Position numbers and translations under genes: made by a program. DNA of 64,000 nt from an uncultured Erythrobacter sp. (lineage in GTDB: Bacteria; Pseudomonadota; Alphaproteobacteria; Sphingomonadales; Sphingomonadaceae): contig CANMUS010000001.1 of assembly GCA_947501215.1 (NCBI GenBank), positions 124,001 to 188,000 of the forward strand, in the 5' to 3' direction. Below are positions 27,751 through 36,687 of this stretch, piece by piece. Positions within the stretch are counted from its first letter, which is position 1, and every line of letters starts with the position of its first letter. Below the pieces are notes generated by a model. The model was not told where the DNA came from, made no database searches, and worked only from the letters and a program-made list of their open reading frames with translations.

Positions 27751-28773
27751 ATGACATTGAAGAAAATCCTCGCCTTCATCGCCGCTCTCGCCCTGTCGCT
27801 GCCCGCCACCTCCGCAACAGCGCAGAGCGATTTGTCGTTCGAAGCCTATATGCAGCTGCTGATCGCCCGAGCGCGCGCCGAGGGCGTTTCCGAAAGCACG
27901 CTCCAGCGTATGACCGCCGGTCTCGAACCCAACCGAAGGGTTATCGAACTCGATCAATCACAACCGGGCTCACCCACTAGCAGCGGCTATCCTCCACTTG
28001 CCCCTTACATCGCCACGCATGTCGACAGCGCGCGCATCAATGGCGGCCAACGAGCCTATGCGAACTACCGCTCGCGCCTGCGCGCCATAGAGAGCGAGTA
28101 TGGCGTACCGGCGGAAATCCTCGTGGCGATTTGGGGACATGAAACTGCATACGGCGCCGTAAAGGGCGGTTTCGATCTCTCGCAGGCTCTTGCCACGCTG
28201 GCTTGGGAAGGACGCCGCCGCGACCTGTTCGCCGGCGAATGGGTCGCCCTGATGAAGGTGGCCGACAAGGGATATTCGCGCAGCGAGCTTAAGGGCAGCT
28301 GGGCCGGTGCTTTCGGAAATCCGCAGTTCCTCCCCTCCGTCTATCTCCGCTTGGCCGCCGACGGAGACGGTGATGGGCGTGCCGACATCATGAACAACGG
28401 CAATGACGCACTTGCGTCCATCGCCAATTACTTCCGCGATTCCGGCTGGCGTGCTGGGCAACCTTGGGGTGTTCGCGCGTCTGTACCCAATGGGTTCAAT
28501 GTCTCCGCTTATCGCACGACCATCGATGCGCCCGTCTGCAATCGCGTGCATGAGCGTCACAGCGTGTACAAGACCGCCGCCGAATGGCGAGCGCTCGGCG
28601 TTCAACCCCAACGTGCGCTTGCACCCGACACGCTGGTGACGCTGTTCCAGCCTGACGGGCCGGGCACTCCCGCTTGGCTCTTAACGTCAAATTATCGGGC
28701 GATCCTCGAATACAATTGCTCGAATTATTACGCCATGAGTGTGGGGCTGTTGGCGGATGAAATTGCGCAATAG
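27751..28773 (+). CDS. lytic murein transglycosylase, MltB family (GH103)
   Basis: 340 residues with a Sec signal ending S-A-T-A-Q. The catalytic Glu is in A-I-W-G-H-E-T-A-Y-G at about 135, followed by GSWAGAFGNPQFLPS and a D-x-D-x-D-G-R-A-D segment, all typical of MltB. Cleaves the MurNAc-GlcNAc bond. No lipobox Cys, so a soluble periplasmic form. Overlaps the rlpA-like gene by 17 nt. Confidence 0.93.
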   Translation: MTLKKILAFIAALALSLPATSATAQSDLSFEAYMQLLIARARAEGVSESTLQRMTAGLEPNRRVIELDQSQPGSPTSSGYPPLAPYIATHVDSARINGGQRAYANYRSRLRAIESEYGVPAEILVAIWGHETAYGAVKGGFDLSQALATLAWEGRRRDLFAGEWVALMKVADKGYSRSELKGSWAGAFGNPQFLPSVYLRLAADGDGDGRADIMNNGNDALASIANYFRDSGWRAGQPWGVRASVPNGFNVSAYRTTIDAPVCNRVHERHSVYKTAAEWRALGVQPQRALAPDTLVTLFQPDGPGTPAWLLTSNYRAILEYNCSNYYAMSVGLLADEIAQ

Positions 28774-29755
28774 GTTTGGAGTGTTCTGTGCTGGGCTTCT
28801 GGCGGGCGCTACAGGGATGCCCCTCGCCGCTCACGCTCAGCAGGCAGCGGACGCATTAACAGGGCCGGCTGCCGACTATCCGATAGTGCTCGGTGATCCC
28901 TTTGTGATTGATGGCCAGACTTTCACGCCCGTCGATACCATGAATTACGACCGCGTCGGATATATCGCAGCCGATGAAGAGGGCGGCGGCGGGGTGACCG
29001 GGGCACATAAGACCTTGCCCCTGCCGAGCTATGTCGAGGTGACTTCGCTCGAGACCGGTCGCACGATTCTCGTACGTCTGGAGAGACGGGGGCCAATGAC
29101 AATTGATCGGCTACTTGCGCTGTCACCCGGCGCGCTCGCGCAACTTGGGGCAATTGACGGGGCGCCGATACGTATTCGCCGGGTCAATCCGCCCGAAGAG
29201 CATCGTGCGATGCTGCGACAGGGCGAGGAAGCACCGCTGCGCATGGATACCCCCGCCAGCCTCGTCGAGGTGCTGAAGCGACGGTTGCCGGACGCCGGCT
29301 CTGCGTCCTTGCGCGATCCACGCCAAGATGCGGTCACCGGCAGGGAGCCGGATACTGCGACAATACCGGCCATCGATCCGAGTGCGGACTTGCCGGCTCC
29401 TGGCGAGAGCCGATCCGTGACGACCGAAGCGAGCGAGCAAAACGATAGCCAAGAGCTGACTCTAGTTAAAATTGCCGAGCCGGACCCGGTGCCTGCAATC
29501 GACGATGCGGAGCAGTTCAATCCCACCCTGCCGACCCCGTCAGACCGCGGCGGGTTCGTCGTGCAATTGGGCGCGTTCTCGGTACGCGCCAACGCCGAGC
29601 GCCTTGCCAACAAGATCGATGGCTTCATCACGCCGAGCGGCTCGCTCAGCCTCGTTCGAGTTGGGCCATTCGCGAGTAGGGAAAAGGCCGCGCAAGCGCT
29701 CGCAAAGCTGCAGGGCGCAGGCTATAGAGACGCTCTGATCCAAACCGCAGAGTAG
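28757..29755 (+). CDS. RlpA-like septal protein with SPOR domain, divergent active-site region
   Basis: 332 residues from ATG 28757 (an earlier ATG at 28739 delays the signal peptide). Signal ends A-H-A-Q. The double-psi barrel retains GAHKTLPLPSYVEVTSLETG, the RlpA hallmark, but the usual A-S-W-Y-G...G-x-x-T stretch is replaced by GYIAADEEGGGG and the conserved N-D-R-G-P is E-R-R-G-P. The C-terminal SPOR domain (FVVQLGAFSVRANAERLA) binds denuded septal glycan. Lytic activity may be lost. Confidence 0.85.
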   Translation: MKLRNRFGVFCAGLLAGATGMPLAAHAQQAADALTGPAADYPIVLGDPFVIDGQTFTPVDTMNYDRVGYIAADEEGGGGVTGAHKTLPLPSYVEVTSLETGRTILVRLERRGPMTIDRLLALSPGALAQLGAIDGAPIRIRRVNPPEEHRAMLRQGEEAPLRMDTPASLVEVLKRRLPDAGSASLRDPRQDAVTGREPDTATIPAIDPSADLPAPGESRSVTTEASEQNDSQELTLVKIAEPDPVPAIDDAEQFNPTLPTPSDRGGFVVQLGAFSVRANAERLANKIDGFITPSGSLSLVRVGPFASREKAAQALAKLQGAGYRDALIQTAE

Positions 29756-29788
29756 CCGGTCGGTCCGCATCCGGCCTGCAGGAACCGC

Positions 29789-30955
29789 ATGCGCAAGCAA
29801 CTGACTTTTCTTTCGGCACTGGCCCTTGCAAGCCCCGCAACTGTAGGCGCACAGCAGTCTCGATCCGAAATCGAACCGGCGATCCCCAGCGTCGAAGCGG
29901 CACCGATCGCTTATCTGATCGATGCCAAGAGCGGCCAGGTGTTGTTCTCGCGCGAGGCCGACCGCCGGTTCGTGCCCGCTTCGATCACGAAAACCATGAC
30001 CACCTTCCTCGCTTTCGAGTGGATGGAGGAGGGAAGACTCTTCCCGCAACAGGTCTACACGATCCGCCCGGAAACTTTCCGCAAGTGGCACCGCGTCGGC
30101 TCGACCATGTTCCTGCCCGCCGATGCGCGGGTCACAGTGGACGATCTTCTGCACGGGATCACCACCATCTCTGCCAATGACGGGTCGATTGTGCTGGCTG
30201 AAGGCGCGGCCGGCACGCTGGAAGACTGGCTTGCGGCCATGAACGCCAAGGCCAGCGAGATCGGCATGAAAGACAGCCGCTTCGGCACACCGAACGGCTG
30301 GATGGACGAAGGCGGCACCTTCACCACGGCGCGCGATCTGGCGCTGCTCGGCCAGAGGATGATCGCCCGGCACCCGTCCAAATACGCGCATTTCTTCGGA
30401 GCGACCGGTTTCGAATACAACGGCATCACCCAGCGCAACCACGATCCCATTACCGGCGTCGTGCGCGGTGCCGACGGAATCAAGAGCGGCTTCACCAACC
30501 AAGCCGGCTACGGCTTTCTCGGTTCCGCCGAGCGGGACGGGCAACGACTGATCATGGTGGTTGCGGGTAGTCCGCGAGGAACGATGCGTAACGAGGCTGC
30601 CCGTAGTTTAATCGAATGGGGTTTCAACTCCTTCGATAGCAGACTGCTCGCGCCAGTAGAGCAGCGGATCGCGACCGCACGCGTGCAAGAGGGGTCAGCG
30701 CGATCCGTCGGCCTTCATGCTCGGGGACCGGTCCGGATCGCCACTCCGCGCGGGAAAGATCCTAAGGTGACGCTTTCAATTCGTTACGAGGGCCCCATCC
30801 GCGCGCCTGTAAGCGAGGGCGAGCGGATCGCGGAATTGATCGTCGAGATCGAAGGCATGCCCGAGAGCCGCATCCCTCTCTATGCGGAGCGAGATGTCGA
30901 AGTGGCCAGCCCGGTTCAGCGCTTGGTCAATGGCTTTGTCGGTTGGGTATCGTGA
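29789..30955 (+). CDS. D-alanyl-D-alanine carboxypeptidase (PBP5/DacA family, S11)
   Basis: 388 residues with a signal peptide (ends V-G-A-Q). All three penicillin-binding motifs are present: S65-I-T-K68, S-A-N in TISANDGSIV, and K-S-G in DGIKSGFTN. The C-terminal beta domain and a final hydrophobic helix (LVNGFVGWVS) suggest membrane association as in PBP5. Trims the terminal D-Ala from peptidoglycan stem peptides. Its stop overlaps the tmk start (GTGA). Confidence 0.95.
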   Translation: MRKQLTFLSALALASPATVGAQQSRSEIEPAIPSVEAAPIAYLIDAKSGQVLFSREADRRFVPASITKTMTTFLAFEWMEEGRLFPQQVYTIRPETFRKWHRVGSTMFLPADARVTVDDLLHGITTISANDGSIVLAEGAAGTLEDWLAAMNAKASEIGMKDSRFGTPNGWMDEGGTFTTARDLALLGQRMIARHPSKYAHFFGATGFEYNGITQRNHDPITGVVRGADGIKSGFTNQAGYGFLGSAERDGQRLIMVVAGSPRGTMRNEAARSLIEWGFNSFDSRLLAPVEQRIATARVQEGSARSVGLHARGPVRIATPRGKDPKVTLSIRYEGPIRAPVSEGERIAELIVEIEGMPESRIPLYAERDVEVASPVQRLVNGFVGWVS

Positions 30956-31590
30956 CAAGCGGACGCTTCATTGCTTTCGAAGGTGGGGAAGGCATGGGCA
31001 AATCGACCCAGGCCCGCATGCTTGCAGACGCACTCGAGGCGCGAGGCGTCTCCACTTGTCTAACGCGCGAACCGGGCGGCACATCGGGCGCCGAGGCCAT
31101 TAGGGGCTTGCTTCTCGATCCTCCGGGCGAAGGCTGGACGAAGGAAGCCGAGGCCCTGCTTTTCGCGGCCGCAAGGGCGGATCATGTGGCGCGGCTTATC
31201 CGACCTGCGCTGGAAGAAGGACGATGGGTCATCTGCGACCGCTTCCTGGACTCGAGCAGGGCTTATCAGGGGGCCGGGGGAGGACTCGGGGACGAGACGG
31301 TACGCGAGATGCACGCAATCGGCAGTGACGGGCTGCTGCCAGACATGACGCTTGTCATCGATGCAGAAGCCGCGGAGGTCGATCGGCGACTGACTGAACG
31401 CGACGGCGGGTTTTCCGACGCCATAGGTGGAAGAGCGGCAGAGTATCATGCGTCGGTCAACGCAGCATTTCGTGACTTCGCCGTGCAGGAGCCGGACCGC
31501 TTCGCACTGATCGATGGTTCCGGTTCCAAGGAAGACGTCCACGCTCGTGTACTCCATGCGCTCTCACCTTTGTTCGGCGAGAGCTATTGA
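30952..31590 (+). CDS. tmk: thymidylate kinase
   Basis: 212 residues from GTG 30952, overlapping the dac stop; a TTG at 30943 is the only earlier option. P-loop G-G-E-G-M-G-K-S-T, substrate motif R-E-P-G-G-T, and C-D-R-F-L-D-S-S. Phosphorylates dTMP to dTDP. Followed by holB with a shared base, the usual alphaproteobacterial order. Confidence 0.96.
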   Translation: MTSGRFIAFEGGEGMGKSTQARMLADALEARGVSTCLTREPGGTSGAEAIRGLLLDPPGEGWTKEAEALLFAAARADHVARLIRPALEEGRWVICDRFLDSSRAYQGAGGGLGDETVREMHAIGSDGLLPDMTLVIDAEAAEVDRRLTERDGGFSDAIGGRAAEYHASVNAAFRDFAVQEPDRFALIDGSGSKEDVHARVLHALSPLFGESY

Positions 31591-32537
31591 TGCTCCTCGG
31601 ACATCAGGACGCCTGGCAGGAATGGCGGGAAGCCGGGAAGGGCAGCCGGATGCATCACGCCTGGTTGCTCGCGGGCCGCCGAGGCGTGGGCAAGGCGAGC
31701 TTCGCTGCGGCGGCGGCGCGCGAACTGCTCGACGCGCCCACAGAACTGGAGCACCATCCCGATATCCTCCTGCTCACGCACGAGCCGAAGGACGAAAAGG
31801 AAGAACGCAAGCGCGCCGACGGCAAACCGTTCGAACTCGCGCGCAGCATTCGCATCGCGCAGGTCAGGAGGATGCAGCAGCGGCTGACCACTCGACCGAC
31901 GGCGGGCAATCGCCGCGTCATCATCATCGACCCGGCGGACGATCTTGAGCGGAACGCAGCTAATGCTTTGCTCAAGAGCCTGGAGGAGCCGCCCGAGGGG
32001 ACGTTCTTCCTGCTTGTGGCCCATAGTCCTGCCCGGTTACTGCCGACGATCCGCTCCCGCTGCCGCGTCTTGCGGTTTCCGGTAGTGCCTGATGGGGCGA
32101 TGGCTTCGCTTCTCGCCGAGCTTGCGCCTGGGGCCGATCAAACGACGCGAGATGCAGCCATTTCCGCTGCGGCAGGATCGCCCGGTGCAGCGCTGTCATT
32201 CGTCGACCTCGATCTCGGCAGGGCTGCCACGCTGATGCGCAACATCCTCGAAACCGGGGACCCGGACTTCGCAATGCGCGGTCGACTTGCCGGGGCGATC
32301 GGCGCGCGTCCGGATCGCGAACGCTTGCAAGCCGTCCTCGACCTTGCGCGTTCGGCACTCGCGGACAGATTGGAAGCACACACGGCATTTCCGCTCGCGC
32401 TTATAGACGCACACAGCGAACTTGTGCGCCTCACCGGCGAACAGCCGACCTATAATTTCGATGCAGGGCTGCTCGCCATGGAAATCGGCACCTTGCTCGC
32501 CAAGGCGGCTCCGGCTAGCGAGCGGGCCAATGTCTGA
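31590..32537 (+). CDS. holB: DNA polymerase III subunit delta prime
   Basis: 315 residues. AAA+ core with G-R-R-G-V-G-K-A near the N-terminus and the R-V-I-I-I-D-P-A-D-D Walker B-like strand, followed by ANALLKSLEEPPEGTFF, a clamp-loader hallmark, and the SRC-type R-S-R-C-R. The four-Cys zinc module of other delta prime proteins is not seen. Part of the clamp loader with DnaX and HolA. Overlaps metG by 8 nt. Confidence 0.93.
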   Translation: MLLGHQDAWQEWREAGKGSRMHHAWLLAGRRGVGKASFAAAAARELLDAPTELEHHPDILLLTHEPKDEKEERKRADGKPFELARSIRIAQVRRMQQRLTTRPTAGNRRVIIIDPADDLERNAANALLKSLEEPPEGTFFLLVAHSPARLLPTIRSRCRVLRFPVVPDGAMASLLAELAPGADQTTRDAAISAAAGSPGAALSFVDLDLGRAATLMRNILETGDPDFAMRGRLAGAIGARPDRERLQAVLDLARSALADRLEAHTAFPLALIDAHSELVRLTGEQPTYNFDAGLLAMEIGTLLAKAAPASERANV

Positions 32538-34089
32538 ACCCTATTATATCACCACCGCGATCCACTACCCGAACGGTAAACCGCACATCGGCCACGCCTA
32601 CGAAACGATCGCAGCCGATGTGATGGCGCGTTTCCAGCGTCTGCGCGGGCGAGAAGTGCGCTTCCAGACCGGCACGGACGAACACGGCCTCAAGATGGCG
32701 CAGAAGGCTCGCGACCTCGGCCAGACTCCTCGAGAGCTGGCAGACGAGATGTCTTCTTCCTTCAAGGACTTGTTCGACGTTCTGAACATCTCGTACGACC
32801 GCTTCATCCGCACGACCGACTCCGATCACCACCGCGCGAGCCAGGCGATCTGGAAAGCGATGGAATCCAAGGGCGATCTCTACCTCGACCGTTACGAAGG
32901 CTGGTATTCGGTCCGCGACGAGGCCTATTACGACGAGAAGGAACTGATCGATGGGGAGGGGGGCGAAAAGCTGTCTCCCCAAGGCACGCCGGTCGAATGG
33001 ACCGAGGAAGAAAGCTGGTTCTTCCGCCTATCGAATTATGCCGAGCCGCTTCTGGAATTGCTACGAAAGCCGGGTTTTCTCGAGCCGACAAGCCGCCGCA
33101 ACGAGATGATCGCCTTTGTCGAGCGCGGCTTGCAGGATCTTTCCGTCAGCCGCACGAGCTTCGACTGGGGTGTGAAGGTTCCCGGTGCCGATGGGCACGT
33201 GATGTATGTCTGGGTGGATGCGCTGACGAACTATATCACCGGACTCGGCTATCCCGACGGCGGCAAGCTGTGGGGCAAGTTCTGGCCGGCCGATCTTCAC
33301 CTGATCGGCAAAGACATCGTACGTTTCCACACGATTTACTGGCCCGCCTTCCTCATGAGCGCCGATCTACCATTACCGAAGAAAGTCTTCGGCCACGGCT
33401 TCCTGCTGAATCGCGGCGTGAAGGAATCGAAATCGGCCGGCAATGTTACCGATCCGATGGAACTTGCCGAAATCTTCGGTGTGGATGCGCTCCGCTATTT
33501 CCTGATGGCCGAAGTGACCTTCGGACAGGACGGCAGCTATTCCGCGGAAGCTCTTGTAACCAAAGTGAATGCCGAGCTCGCCAACAGCTTCGGCAATCTG
33601 GCGCAGCGCACACTGTCGATGGTCGCAAAGAACATGGACGGCAAGCTGGAAGCTTTCGAGCCTACAGGCGACGACAAGGCGCTGCTGGCTAAAGTAAGCG
33701 ACGCCTGCGCCGTTACGCTGCCGCAGGAGTTCGAGGCGCTTAATTTCTCGGTTGGGATCGAAGCCTGGCTGCGCGCGGTCTTTGCCTGCAACCAATATGT
33801 CGACGAACAGGCCCCTTGGGCGCTGAAGAAGACCGATCCGGAGCGGATGAAGGCAGTGCTGCAGACATTACTCATCGCGATCCGCGACCTTGCCGTCGCG
33901 ATCCAACCCGTCGTCCCCGAAAAAGCGGCAGCAGTGCTCGATCAGCTTGGCGTCCCCATGGAGCAGCGAAATTACGCCGCGCTTGCCGACGAAGGCTGGT
34001 TCATAGCCAATGTGGCTTCCGGACGACAGATCGAAAAGCCGACGCCCGTCTTCCCGCGGCTTGAACTCCCTGAAGTGGAGGCCGCGTGA
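32530..34089 (+). CDS. metG: methionyl-tRNA synthetase
   Basis: 519 residues from ATG 32530. Class I signature H19-I-G-H22 in GKPHIGHAYE. The second signature reads K298-E-S-K-S302 (GVKESKSAGNV) instead of KMSKS. The connective-peptide region has no zinc-binding cysteines and there is no C-terminal dimerisation domain, as in the short zinc-less alphaproteobacterial type. Charges tRNA-Met. Translationally coupled to holB (8-nt overlap) and tatD (1 nt). Confidence 0.95.
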   Translation: MSEPYYITTAIHYPNGKPHIGHAYETIAADVMARFQRLRGREVRFQTGTDEHGLKMAQKARDLGQTPRELADEMSSSFKDLFDVLNISYDRFIRTTDSDHHRASQAIWKAMESKGDLYLDRYEGWYSVRDEAYYDEKELIDGEGGEKLSPQGTPVEWTEEESWFFRLSNYAEPLLELLRKPGFLEPTSRRNEMIAFVERGLQDLSVSRTSFDWGVKVPGADGHVMYVWVDALTNYITGLGYPDGGKLWGKFWPADLHLIGKDIVRFHTIYWPAFLMSADLPLPKKVFGHGFLLNRGVKESKSAGNVTDPMELAEIFGVDALRYFLMAEVTFGQDGSYSAEALVTKVNAELANSFGNLAQRTLSMVAKNMDGKLEAFEPTGDDKALLAKVSDACAVTLPQEFEALNFSVGIEAWLRAVFACNQYVDEQAPWALKKTDPERMKAVLQTLLIAIRDLAVAIQPVVPEKAAAVLDQLGVPMEQRNYAALADEGWFIANVASGRQIEKPTPVFPRLELPEVEAA

Positions 34090-34865
34090 TGCTCGTCGAT
34101 AGCCATTGCCATCTCGAATACGAAGGCTTGGTAGAGGATCAGCCAGCCATCCTAGATCGCGCTCGCGCGGCCGGGGTCACGGCATTCCTGAATATCTCGA
34201 CCAAGCAGTCGGAATGGGCAAAGGTCGTAGGGAGGGCCGAGCAAACTTCGGAAGTGTTCGCCAGTGTTGGCATCCATCCCCACAACGCCGATGAGCATCT
34301 CGATCTGGGGCGGGAAGAGCTTCTCGCGGCTACGAGAAGCCCGAAGGTCGTTGGTATCGGGGAAACCGGGCTGGATTACTATTACGACCATTCGGACCGC
34401 TCGGCGCAACAGCGGCTATTCCGCATGCACATCGATGTGGCGCGCGAGACCGGATTGCCGGTCATCATCCACACGCGCGATGCGGAAGATGATACGCTTT
34501 CCATTCTCGAGGACGAGTTGGGGCAGGGGGCCTTCCCCGCGCTGATCCATTGCTTCACCGCTTCGGCGGAGTTTGGCGCACGGGTGCTGGAAATGGGCCT
34601 ATCGATCTCGATCTCGGGCATCGTGACCTTCAAGAATGCCAAGGACCTGCAGGCAATTGCGAAGACCATTCCTCGCGATCGGCTGCTGGTCGAAACCGAT
34701 AGTCCGTTTCTTGCTCCGGTCCCGCATCGTGGAAAATCTTGCGAGCCGGGATATGTCCGTGACACCGCCGCATTTCTCGCGGAACTGCGCGGCGAGAGCC
34801 TTGACGACCTCGCCAATTATACGACGCGCAATTTCTTCAGCTTGTTCAGCAAGGCAGCGCGGTGA
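34089..34865 (+). CDS. TatD-family DNase/metal-dependent hydrolase
   Basis: 258 residues. TIM-barrel metal sites are all present: D-S-H-C-H-L at the N-terminus, G-I-H-P-H, G-E-T-G-L-D-Y, I-H-T-R-D-A, L-I-H-C-F-T, and V-E-T-D-S-P-F-L. Typical TatD/YcfH sequence; family members have 3'-5' exonuclease activity in vitro. A GTG one codon upstream is possible. The end overlaps the next gene by 4 nt. Confidence 0.93.
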   Translation: MLVDSHCHLEYEGLVEDQPAILDRARAAGVTAFLNISTKQSEWAKVVGRAEQTSEVFASVGIHPHNADEHLDLGREELLAATRSPKVVGIGETGLDYYYDHSDRSAQQRLFRMHIDVARETGLPVIIHTRDAEDDTLSILEDELGQGAFPALIHCFTASAEFGARVLEMGLSISISGIVTFKNAKDLQAIAKTIPRDRLLVETDSPFLAPVPHRGKSCEPGYVRDTAAFLAELRGESLDDLANYTTRNFFSLFSKAAR

Positions 34866-35629
34866 AGCTCTTGATGCTGGGCTCGGGCACCTCGACCGGG
34901 GTGCCGCGGATCGGCAACGACTGGGGCGAATGCGATCCTGGCGAACCGCGGAACCGGCGTAGCCGCGTTTCCATTATCGTCCAGAACGATGCAGGCCAGC
35001 AGATCTTGGTCGATACCTCGACCGATCTGCGGAGCCAGTTACTAGCGAACGATATCGACAAGGTCGATGCCGTTTTCTGGACGCATGATCACGCCGATCA
35101 TTGCCATGGTATCGATGACTTGCGCGTCATGCGCTACGACCGCAGCAATCCGTTGCCCGGGTTTGCGAGCAAAGTGACCTGTGAGCGTTTGCGCCGGAGG
35201 TTCGATTACGTTTTTGAAGGGCAGTTCGGATATCCGACGCTCATTGGCTTGCAAGAAGTTACGGAAAAACCGTTGGTTGCGGGTTTTTCTTTCGATTACG
35301 TCGAAATGCCTCACGGGCCCGTCACCAGCACCGGCTTCCGCTTCGAAGCGGACGGCCGTTCGCTGGTTTATGCAACCGATTTTAGCGAGATAACCAAGGA
35401 GATGCTCCGCTGTTTCCAGAATGCGGATCTCCTTGTGGTCGATTGCCTTCGCCGGAAAAAGCACCCGACGCATGCCAACTTAGAAATGGCGCTCGAGCTT
35501 GGTCGGAAAACAAAAGCACGAAAAACCGTCCTAACGCATATGGACAAGAGCATGGACTATCGGAGCCTTTGTGCCGAGGTACCGGCTAACGTGCTGGTCG
35601 GTTACGATGGCCTAGAGATGGCGGCATGA
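34862..35629 (+). CDS. MBL-fold hydrolase, PhnP-like phosphodiesterase
   Basis: 255 residues from GTG 34862. Motif T-H-D-H-A-D-H in DAVFWTHDHADHCHGIDD, then GPVTSTGFRFE, and a C-terminal VLTHMD. Closest in form to PhnP, a cyclic phosphodiesterase, but it is not in a phn operon. Its position after metG-tatD is conserved in alphaproteobacteria; the physiological substrate is unknown. Overlaps the small membrane gene by 4 nt. Confidence 0.88.
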   Translation: MKLLMLGSGTSTGVPRIGNDWGECDPGEPRNRRSRVSIIVQNDAGQQILVDTSTDLRSQLLANDIDKVDAVFWTHDHADHCHGIDDLRVMRYDRSNPLPGFASKVTCERLRRRFDYVFEGQFGYPTLIGLQEVTEKPLVAGFSFDYVEMPHGPVTSTGFRFEADGRSLVYATDFSEITKEMLRCFQNADLLVVDCLRRKKHPTHANLEMALELGRKTKARKTVLTHMDKSMDYRSLCAEVPANVLVGYDGLEMAA

Positions 35630-35793
35630 ACGAATACCAAATCGTCTCGCTGATTTCTTTGACAGGCTTTCTGATCTTGATTGCCGCTGGCTTCGCCAAC
35701 CGCGACGTTAGCTGGCGCAAGGGGTTGTTCATGGCGGGGGCATGGGCTGGCATTTTCGCGATCGTTATCCTCGTGATCGACATTGTCAGCTAA
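35626..35793 (+). CDS. 55-residue membrane protein
   Basis: ATG 35626 overlaps the stop of the MBL gene (ATGA) and the frame runs to TAA 35791-35793. Two hydrophobic segments at about 8-22 (LISLTGFLILIAAGFA) and 33-53 (FMAGAWAGIFAIVILVIDI), separated by NRDVSWRKG. Probably the last gene of the overlapping run from rlpA-like onward. No known family identified; coding is supported by translational coupling and the membrane pattern. Confidence 0.65.
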   Translation: MNEYQIVSLISLTGFLILIAAGFANRDVSWRKGLFMAGAWAGIFAIVILVIDIVS

Positions 35794-35817
35794 TTATCGA
35801 CCACCCCTTCATTTTAC

Positions 35818-35831
35818 ATAATATATATTAT
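35818..35831. promoter_or_regulatory. AT-only palindrome upstream of mazG
   Basis: ATAATATATATTAT is a perfect 14-bp palindrome inside an AT-rich patch (35810-35833) of an otherwise GC-rich region. It lies 80 bp before the mazG ATG. It may be a promoter melting region or a protein-binding site; no paired -35 is convincing. Confidence 0.3.
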
Positions 35832-35910
35832 CGTTCTAGCTGACGGAATGCGGTGGAATGTTCGCGCCGGGTCTCTTCCTCCACCGGAAGCATCAGGCTA
35901 TTTCGTTTGC

Positions 35911-36687
35911 ATGACCGCTCAACTGAACCGTCTTCTTGAAATCATGGCGCGGCTACGTGATCCGGAACGCGGCTGCGAATGGGATACGGCGCAGACCTTC
36001 GCCACGATTGCGTCCTATACGATCGAAGAAGCCTATGAAGTCGTAGATGCCATCGAGCGGAATGACATGGCGGACTTGCGTGGAGAACTCGGTGACCTGC
36101 TGTTCCAGGTCGTCTTCCATTCCCGGATGGCAGAAGAACTCGGCCACTTCGCATTCGACGACGTCGCCAAAGACATTTCGGACAAAATGGAAGCCCGTCA
36201 TCCGCACATCTTCGGAAACGAAGGCGGCGTGATGGAAGACAGTCGCTGGGAAGATCTGAAAGCCGCCGAGCGCGAGGCAGGTGGATCGACCAGCGCGATG
36301 GATGGCGTCGCCAATGCGTTGCCGGCGCTGTTGCGCTCTTACAAATTGCAGAAACGCGCGACACGTGCCGGATTCGACTGGCCCGATACTGCCGGACCGA
36401 TCGAGAAAATCCAGGAAGAACTCGGCGAACTTGATGAAGCGGAGAGCGAAGATGAACGCCTGCTGGAAGCGGGCGACGTTCTGTTCGTGGCGGTCAATAT
36501 CGTGAGGCGCTACGGCGTCGATCCCGAACAGGCTTTGCGAGCGTCGAATGCGAAATTCGAACGGCGCTTTCGCGACATGGAGCGCCTTACCCGGTCGGAG
36601 GGGCGCGAATTTGCTAATCTTTCGCTCGATGAGCAGGAAGACGTCTGGCAAAAAGTGAAAGCGGCTGAAGAAGACTCGAACGCCTAA
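35911..36687 (+). CDS. mazG: nucleoside triphosphate pyrophosphohydrolase MazG
   Basis: 258 residues from ATG 35911. Two MazG repeats: the active one has E-E-A-Y-E-V-V-D...E-L-G-D-L-L-F, the second E-E-L-G-E-L-D-E-A...E-A-G-D-V-L-F. Hydrolyses NTPs to NMP and pyrophosphate, cleaning the pool and modulating stringent response. A start at 35848 would add 21 residues unlike the family. Meets hflX tail to tail, sharing CTA of the two stop codons. Confidence 0.95.
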   Translation: MTAQLNRLLEIMARLRDPERGCEWDTAQTFATIASYTIEEAYEVVDAIERNDMADLRGELGDLLFQVVFHSRMAEELGHFAFDDVAKDISDKMEARHPHIFGNEGGVMEDSRWEDLKAAEREAGGSTSAMDGVANALPALLRSYKLQKRATRAGFDWPDTAGPIEKIQEELGELDEAESEDERLLEAGDVLFVAVNIVRRYGVDPEQALRASNAKFERRFRDMERLTRSEGREFANLSLDEQEDVWQKVKAAEEDSNA

